From contig NZ_CALGNQ010000148.1 in NCBI RefSeq assembly GCF_937958535.1, positions 1 to 8,444 of the forward strand: a DNA stretch of 8,444 nt, read 5' to 3'. This DNA is from an uncultured Georgenia sp. GTDB taxonomy: Bacteria; Actinomycetota; Actinomycetes; Actinomycetales; Actinomycetaceae. Shown here in pieces: positions 5,058 to 8,444 of this stretch (its first letter is position 1; every line of letters begins with the position of its first letter). The notes below the pieces were generated by a model. That model was given only the letters and a program-made list of their open reading frames with translations, did not search any database and was not told where the DNA came from. The position numbers and the translations under genes are program-made.

Positions 5058-5488
5058 GCAGCAACGAGGCAACCACCCAGCAGACCGGCCTGCCCGCCCC
5101 GACCCCGAGCGTCTGGCCGAGTGTGGGCTTCACCGACGTCGACGCCGGTGTCCGCTTCCTCACCGACGTCCTCGGGTTCGTCGTCACCGCGCTCTACCGC
5201 GACGACGACGGGACCGTCGTCCACGCCGAGGCCCGCTGGCCCGACGGCGGCGGCGTGATGTTCGGCAGCCGCGGCAAGGCGGGGGACTGGGGCGCCCTCG
5301 GCCCCCAGGGCGTGTACGTCGCCGCCGCCGAGCGGTCGACCGTCGAGGCCGCATGGGAGCGCGTGCGGGCCGCCGACGACGTCGAGGTCCTCCTCGGGCT
5401 CCACGAGACGCCCTACGACCCGGCGACCTTCTCCCTCCGGGACCGCGACGGGAACCTGTGGAGCATGGGCACCTACCGCGGGGAGTAG
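5054..5488 (+). CDS. VOC-superfamily (glyoxalase / bleomycin-resistance fold) protein
   Basis: This encodes a 144-residue single-domain protein of the vicinal oxygen chelate fold. Two beta-alpha-beta-beta-beta halves are visible: PSVGFTDVDAGVRFLTDVLGF (22-42) with VVHAEARWPDGGGVMFG (55-71), and then GVYVAAAE...VEAAWERVRA leading to the closing FSLRDRDGNLWSMGTY signature. His57 and acidic residues near the C-terminus could take part in a metal site, but the family also includes binding proteins without catalysis. It could be a resistance-type, dioxygenase-type or antibiotic-binding member; the sequence does not show which. The gene starts inside the AraC stop (ATGA) and has no strong ribosome binding site of its own, which supports coupling. 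A strong hairpin begins at its stop codon. Confidence 0.9.
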   Translation: MSSNEATTQQTGLPAPTPSVWPSVGFTDVDAGVRFLTDVLGFVVTALYRDDDGTVVHAEARWPDGGGVMFGSRGKAGDWGALGPQGVYVAAAERSTVEAAWERVRAADDVEVLLGLHETPYDPATFSLRDRDGNLWSMGTYRGE

Positions 5489-5514
5489 CGGCCGCGCGTT
5501 CGCGCAGCGGCCGC
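5488..5514. terminator. Strong hairpin with UUCG loop between convergent VOC and ABC genes
   Basis: GCGGCCGC (5488-5495) pairs with GCGGCCGC (5507-5514), and GCG (5496-5498) with CGC (5503-5505) around a TTCG tetraloop (5499-5502); A5506 is bulged. That gives 11 base pairs capped by the very stable UUCG loop. It begins in the last base of the VOC stop codon and ends 9 bp from the stop of the ABC permease on the other strand, so it can serve both. No T-tract. Confidence 0.7.
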
Positions 5515-5523
5515 GAGCGGCCG

Positions 5524-6342
5524 TCAGCCGCGCCTCGTGACCGCCTCGCGCCGGGCTGCCGTCAGTGCCGCCGCACCGAGCACCACGGCGCTCGCGGCCA
5601 CCCACACCAGGTGCACCCACGGCGGCTGCGCCGCCCGACCGACCCAGAGCTCGACGTCCTCGACCGGGATCACCGTCCGGTAGGCCAGCTGTCCGAAGTG
5701 GTACGTCGGGAGCCACTGCGCCACCCGTCCGACGACGTCGGGGAGCTCCCCGAGCGGGAAGAAGAACCCTGAGGCGAAGCTCAGCGGCAGGAAGACGAGG
5801 TTGGCGATCACCGTCGCCGCGCGCGGACGGGCGAGGAACGCGATCGCGAAGCCGAGCGGGGCGAAGAGCAGCACCCCGCCGACGAGCGTGGCGGCCAACG
5901 AGAGCCACGCCGTCACCGGCAGCCGGACCTCGCCGAACGCCGCCGCCACCGCCGCCATGACCACGACGACGAGCCCCGCGTGGAGCACCGCGGTGGCCGA
6001 CTTGCCGGCGAGGTGCACCCAGGTGGGGAACGGCGTCGCCGCCAGGGTGCGGGGCCAGCCGCGGCCGCGCTCCTTGGCCACGTCCTCCCCGAAGGTGAAG
6101 ATCGCCAGCGACACGACGCCGTAGCAGGCCATCGACACGAGCATCGCCAGCGTGACGGGTGTGCCGGCGGGGAGCAGGCTGCCGACCCGCGGCAGCCCGA
6201 ACATCGCGTAGAGCAGCACCGGCACGGCCATCGCACCGACGGCGAACTCCGCGCTGCGGAACGAGGACCGCAGCTGTCCCGCGGACGACACCCCCAGCAG
6301 CCGCAGCGGCACGACCGCGGGACTGGGGACGACAGCACTCAT
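5524..6342 (-). CDS. ABC-2 type exporter permease
   Basis: This encodes a 272-residue membrane protein with six predicted segments: about 33-50, 62-84, 112-134, 142-168, 172-195 and 243-262. The cytoplasmic loop after the second segment has EDVAKERGRGWPRTLAATP, the E-x-x-x-E/R-G pattern typical of ABC-2 permeases that meet the ATPase, and FASGFFFPLGELPDVV gives the usual SG-x-x-x-P before the last outer loop. It belongs with the drug, lantibiotic or antibiotic exporters (DrrB- and YvfS-like); the cargo is unknown. AAGGAG lies 8 nt before the ATG, and the start overlaps the stop of the ATPase gene (ATGA, 6342-6339), so both are made together. The pair next to a HisKA_3 kinase recalls the Bacillus YvfRS/YvfTU arrangement. 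Function as half-transporter dimers with the upstream ATPase is inferred. Confidence 0.93.
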   Translation of the reverse strand: MSAVVPSPAVVPLRLLGVSSAGQLRSSFRSAEFAVGAMAVPVLLYAMFGLPRVGSLLPAGTPVTLAMLVSMACYGVVSLAIFTFGEDVAKERGRGWPRTLAATPFPTWVHLAGKSATAVLHAGLVVVVMAAVAAAFGEVRLPVTAWLSLAATLVGGVLLFAPLGFAIAFLARPRAATVIANLVFLPLSFASGFFFPLGELPDVVGRVAQWLPTYHFGQLAYRTVIPVEDVELWVGRAAQPPWVHLVWVAASAVVLGAAALTAARREAVTRRG

Positions 6343-7055
6343 CTCCAGGCTCCTTCGACTGCGGGACTCTCCTCGGTCAGCGTGAGGAACACGTCCTCCA
6401 GGGCGCCACCGTCCGCGAGCAGCTCACGCGGCGGTGCGTCGGCCAGCACCCGGCCACCGGCGACGACGACCACCCGGTCCGCCACCGCCTCCGCCTCGGT
6501 GAGGTCGTGCGTGGCGAACAGGACGGTGGCACCGTCGGCGACGCTCGCCCGCGCCAGCCGCCAGAAGGTGCGCCGGGCGGCGACGTCCATCGCGGCGGTC
6601 GGCTCATCGAGCAGCAGCAGCTCCGGTGCCCCGACGAGCGCCATCGCGAGCAGCAGGCGCTGCCGCTCGCCCCCCGACAGCGCTGTGACCGTGCGGCGTG
6701 CCCGGTCGGCCAGGGCGGTGCGCTCGAGCACCTCGCGCACGGGCAGCGGCCGCGGGTAGGCGCGGCCGACCAACCCGACCAGCTCCGCGACCGTCACCTG
6801 GTCCGGCAGCCCGGCGGACTGGAGCATCGCCCCGACCCGGTGCCGGTGGGAGCCCGGCGGTGCCCCCAGCACCTCGACCCGGCCCGCGCTGGGGCGCACC
6901 AGCCCCAGCAGCAGCTCGAAGACCGTCGTCTTGCCGGCACCGTTCGGGCCGAGCAGGGCGACGATCTCCCCGCGCGCGACGGCGATGTCCACCCCCGCCA
7001 GGGCGGTCGTCGGGCCGTACCTCTTGTGCACGCCAGTGAGCGAGAGAACGTCCAT
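6339..7055 (-). CDS. ABC exporter ATP-binding protein
   Basis: This encodes a 238-residue ABC ATPase of the DrrA/CcmA-like exporter type. All motifs are intact: Walker A GPNGAGKT (36-43), Q-loop Q79, signature LSGGERQR (126-133), Walker B ELLLLDEP (145-152) with catalytic E151, a D-loop that reads TAAMD instead of the common SGLD, and the switch H183 in ATHDL. The end (ALEDVFLTLT) matches the family's short C-terminal region; the long extension of true DrrA proteins is missing. It hydrolyses ATP to drive the permease encoded directly downstream with an ATGA overlap. GGAAGGAG precedes the ATG by 6 nt. The gene is divergent from the sensor kinase, which probably controls it. Confidence 0.95.
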   Translation of the reverse strand: MDVLSLTGVHKRYGPTTALAGVDIAVARGEIVALLGPNGAGKTTVFELLLGLVRPSAGRVEVLGAPPGSHRHRVGAMLQSAGLPDQVTVAELVGLVGRAYPRPLPVREVLERTALADRARRTVTALSGGERQRLLLAMALVGAPELLLLDEPTAAMDVAARRTFWRLARASVADGATVLFATHDLTEAEAVADRVVVVAGGRVLADAPPRELLADGGALEDVFLTLTEESPAVEGAWR

Positions 7056-7079
7056 CGTCGGCTCCTTCCTGTCGACTCG

Positions 7080-7085
7080 ACGCTA
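7080..7085 (-). promoter_or_regulatory. -10 element of the ABC exporter operon
   Basis: On the minus strand CCTAGCGTC contains TAGCGT (7085-7080), the same hexamer as in the peptidase promoter. Transcription would start near 7073, giving a leader of about 18 nt with the GGAAGGAG ribosome binding site. The position expected for a -35 (near 7103-7108) reads ACCGCG, far from consensus, which suggests dependence on an activator. Confidence 0.5.
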
Positions 7086-7111
7086 GGAGCCCGGCGGGGG
7101 AGCGCGGTGGT

Positions 7112-7132
7112 GCCGAAAGGCCCGACTTCGGC
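7112..7132. promoter_or_regulatory. Inverted repeat, candidate response-regulator operator
   Basis: GCCGAA (7112-7117) and TTCGGC (7127-7132) form a 6-bp dyad with 9 bp between them. Measured from the predicted ABC start near 7073, the site spans about -39 to -59, where class II-like activators of weak -35 promoters bind. It also lies about 52-72 bp upstream of the predicted kinase start. Binding by the NarL/FixJ-type partner of the kinase is inferred. Confidence 0.45.
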
Positions 7133-7170
7133 CCATGACCAATGGCACCCCCGGCAGCACCCCGCCGCTC

Positions 7171-7183
7171 TACCATCACGGGT
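7171..7183 (+). promoter_or_regulatory. -10 element for a leaderless sensor kinase transcript
   Basis: TACCAT (7171-7176) ends 7 nt before the GTG at 7184, the same distance as between TAGCGT and the peptidase ATG. No ribosome binding site is present. No convincing -35 is seen at 16-19 bp. An alternative in-frame ATG at 7142 would add 14 residues but also has no ribosome binding site. Confidence 0.5.
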
Positions 7184-8444
7184 GTGACCTCCCCCACCGA
7201 CGTCGGAGGCGGTGCTGCCACCGGACTGGCCGCCGTCCTCGTCTCGGGCGCCGCCGTGGGGGTCTCCGCAGCCACCGGGAGCTGGCAGCCGGAGGGCGAC
7301 CGGGCCGTCGCGTGGGGGCTGGCCTTCGGGGCCTACGTGCTGGTCTACGTCGCGCTGTCCGAGCTCGTCTCCCGGCGCCCGCTGCTGCCCGAGCGCGCCG
7401 GTGCGCTGGTGCTGCTCGCCGCGGGGCTGGCGGTGTGGTTCCTCGACCCGACGCTCACCTGGATGGCCACCCTGTTCGTCGTCACGGCGGGCACCTGGAC
7501 CTCGCTCTTCTCCCGCGGTGTGGTCACCACGCTCGTCGTGCTGCAGTCCGTGGCCGTCGCACTGGGGATGGTGCTCACCGCCGCCGACGGCGCTGCCGTG
7601 CTCGCCCTCACCGGTGCGTTCGCCTCCTTCCAGGCGTTCGCCGTCGTCGTCATCCGCGGTGCCGAGCGGGAGCGCGCGGCACGGGCCGAGCTCGACGACG
7701 CGCACCGCCGACTGCGCGCCACCCACGAGGAGCTGCGGACCGCGCACGCTGAGCTCCGCGCCGCCACCGCCCTGCTCTCGGCGGCCAGCCGGGACGCCGA
7801 ACGGCTGCGCATCGCCCGCGACCTGCACGACGGGGTGGGCCACCAGCTCACCGCGCTCGCCCTCGAGCTCGAGATCGCGGGGCACCGCGGCGCGGGGGAC
7901 GGCGCCCTCCACGTCACCCGCGCGCGGGACATCGCCAAGGGGCTGCTCACCGAGGTGCGCGACACCGTGAGCGCCCTGCGCGACGAGCCGCAGCAGCTCG
8001 CCGACACGCTGCGCGAGCTCCTCGGTGAGCTGCCCGGCCTCGCCGTCGGTCTGGAGGTCGACGTGGCCGAGCCGCCCGGCCAGGACGTGGCGCTCGCCGT
8101 CGGGCGTGCCGTGCAGGAGATCGCCACCAACACGCTGCGTCACTCCGGTGCGCACCGGCTCGACGTCGCCGTCACCCAGGACGACGCCGGCACCCTGACC
8201 GTCCACGCGCGCGACGACGGCCGCGGTGCACCGGTGGTGGTCCCGGGCAACGGGCTGCACGGCATGGCGGAGCGCGTGCGGGCCCTGGGCGGGTACGTGG
8301 CGGTCGAGTCGGGGCCGGGGGAGGGGTTCGCGGTCACCGTCCGGCTGCCGCGCACGGCCGCGACACCGCTCGGACCCCGCGCCCTGACCATCGAGCGGCG
8401 CCCCGGCGCGCGACACCCGAACCCCGCGGAGCCGGCGCAACCGG
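7184..8444 (+). CDS. Membrane sensor histidine kinase, HisKA_3 (NarL-partner) class, 3' end outside window
   Basis: The window holds 420 codons without a stop. Residues 11-157 contain six hydrophobic segments (about 11-30, 43-59, 72-87, 93-109, 113-133, 138-157) with very short loops, so the signal is probably sensed in or at the membrane. A heptad-like linker (161-206) leads to the HisKA_3 dimerisation domain with the phosphorylated His215 in RIARDLHDGVGHQL. The ATPase domain has an N-box QEIATNTLRH (N316), the G1-like DDGRGA (344-349) and the G2 box GNGLHGMAERV, ending in GFAVTVRLP. About 30 further proline- and arginine-rich residues then follow to the window edge. The partner should be a NarL/FixJ response regulator, likely encoded next. 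The divergent ABC exporter is the expected target. The GTG start rests on the leaderless -10; the six-helix DesK-like layout is family knowledge. Confidence 0.92.
   Translation, partial: MTSPTDVGGGAATGLAAVLVSGAAVGVSAATGSWQPEGDRAVAWGLAFGAYVLVYVALSELVSRRPLLPERAGALVLLAAGLAVWFLDPTLTWMATLFVVTAGTWTSLFSRGVVTTLVVLQSVAVALGMVLTAADGAAVLALTGAFASFQAFAVVVIRGAERERAARAELDDAHRRLRATHEELRTAHAELRAATALLSAASRDAERLRIARDLHDGVGHQLTALALELEIAGHRGAGDGALHVTRARDIAKGLLTEVRDTVSALRDEPQQLADTLRELLGELPGLAVGLEVDVAEPPGQDVALAVGRAVQEIATNTLRHSGAHRLDVAVTQDDAGTLTVHARDDGRGAPVVVPGNGLHGMAERVRALGGYVAVESGPGEGFAVTVRLPRTAATPLGPRALTIERRPGARHPNPAEPAQP

Noticed and set aside
5488..5514. Two GCGGCCGC (NotI) sites as a sign of cloning vector sequence
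   Set aside because: They form the two arms of a natural terminator hairpin between convergent genes, and flanking sequence is continuous with the locus.
4295..5908. 537-codon minus-strand ORF opposite the AraC and VOC genes
   Set aside because: It crosses two confirmed genes and a terminator hairpin and overlaps the end of the permease in another frame; no recognisable domain.
6794..8440. 548-codon minus-strand ORF opposite the sensor kinase
   Set aside because: The opposite strand encodes a full HisKA_3 kinase with all motifs; the antisense product is low-complexity.

Overview
The window is 8.4 kb of very GC-rich DNA (C or G at almost every third codon position, GTG starts, GAAGGAG-type ribosome binding sites, several apparently leaderless genes). 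Together with the gene families present (HxlR and AraC regulators, a DUF1801 protein, a DUF2268 peptidase, a NarL-class sensor kinase beside a two-gene ABC exporter), this points to a chromosomal segment of an actinomycete. The genus cannot be fixed from the sequence. I see no tRNA, rRNA, transposase, integrase, phage gene or CRISPR array.

Left part (1-1914). A RuBisCO-like protein gene runs leftward off the window edge. It keeps the metal-binding K-D-D-E centre but has lost other RuBisCO catalytic residues. A 405-bp gap follows, holding a near-perfect 30-bp direct repeat 123 bp apart and two opposing short ORFs of doubtful reality. A small DUF1801 gene comes next, then a 234-bp spacer made largely of degenerate copies of a roughly 20-bp GC-rich motif.

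Middle part (1915-5488). A leaderless DUF2268-type HExxH metallopeptidase converges on a dihydrofolate-reductase-like (RibD C-terminal fold) reductase. The two gene ends carry a duplicated 28-bp segment, and the reductase has an unusual C-terminal tail ending inside a terminator-like hairpin. The reductase is divergent from an HxlR-family regulator with a single N-terminal cysteine. The 94-bp space between them holds a long dyad overlaid on promoter elements, which looks like an autoregulated, possibly redox- or electrophile-responsive switch. Downstream is a two-gene unit, an AraC-family regulator and a VOC (glyoxalase-fold) protein, joined by an ATGA stop/start overlap.

Right part (5489-8444). 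A strong hairpin with a UUCG loop separates the VOC gene from a leftward ABC exporter pair (ATPase then permease, also joined by ATGA). Divergent from it is a six-helix membrane sensor kinase of the HisKA_3 class that runs off the right edge. The shared 128-bp control region contains an inverted repeat placed where a response regulator would act. The response regulator itself is not in the window and is expected just beyond position 8444.

Taken together the window is a series of small regulator-plus-target modules (HxlR/reductase, AraC/VOC, kinase/ABC exporter) between housekeeping-like singletons. Nothing is a proven new system. The best leads are the RuBisCO-like protein of uncertain class, the HxlR/reductase dyad, and the two repeat-rich spacers.
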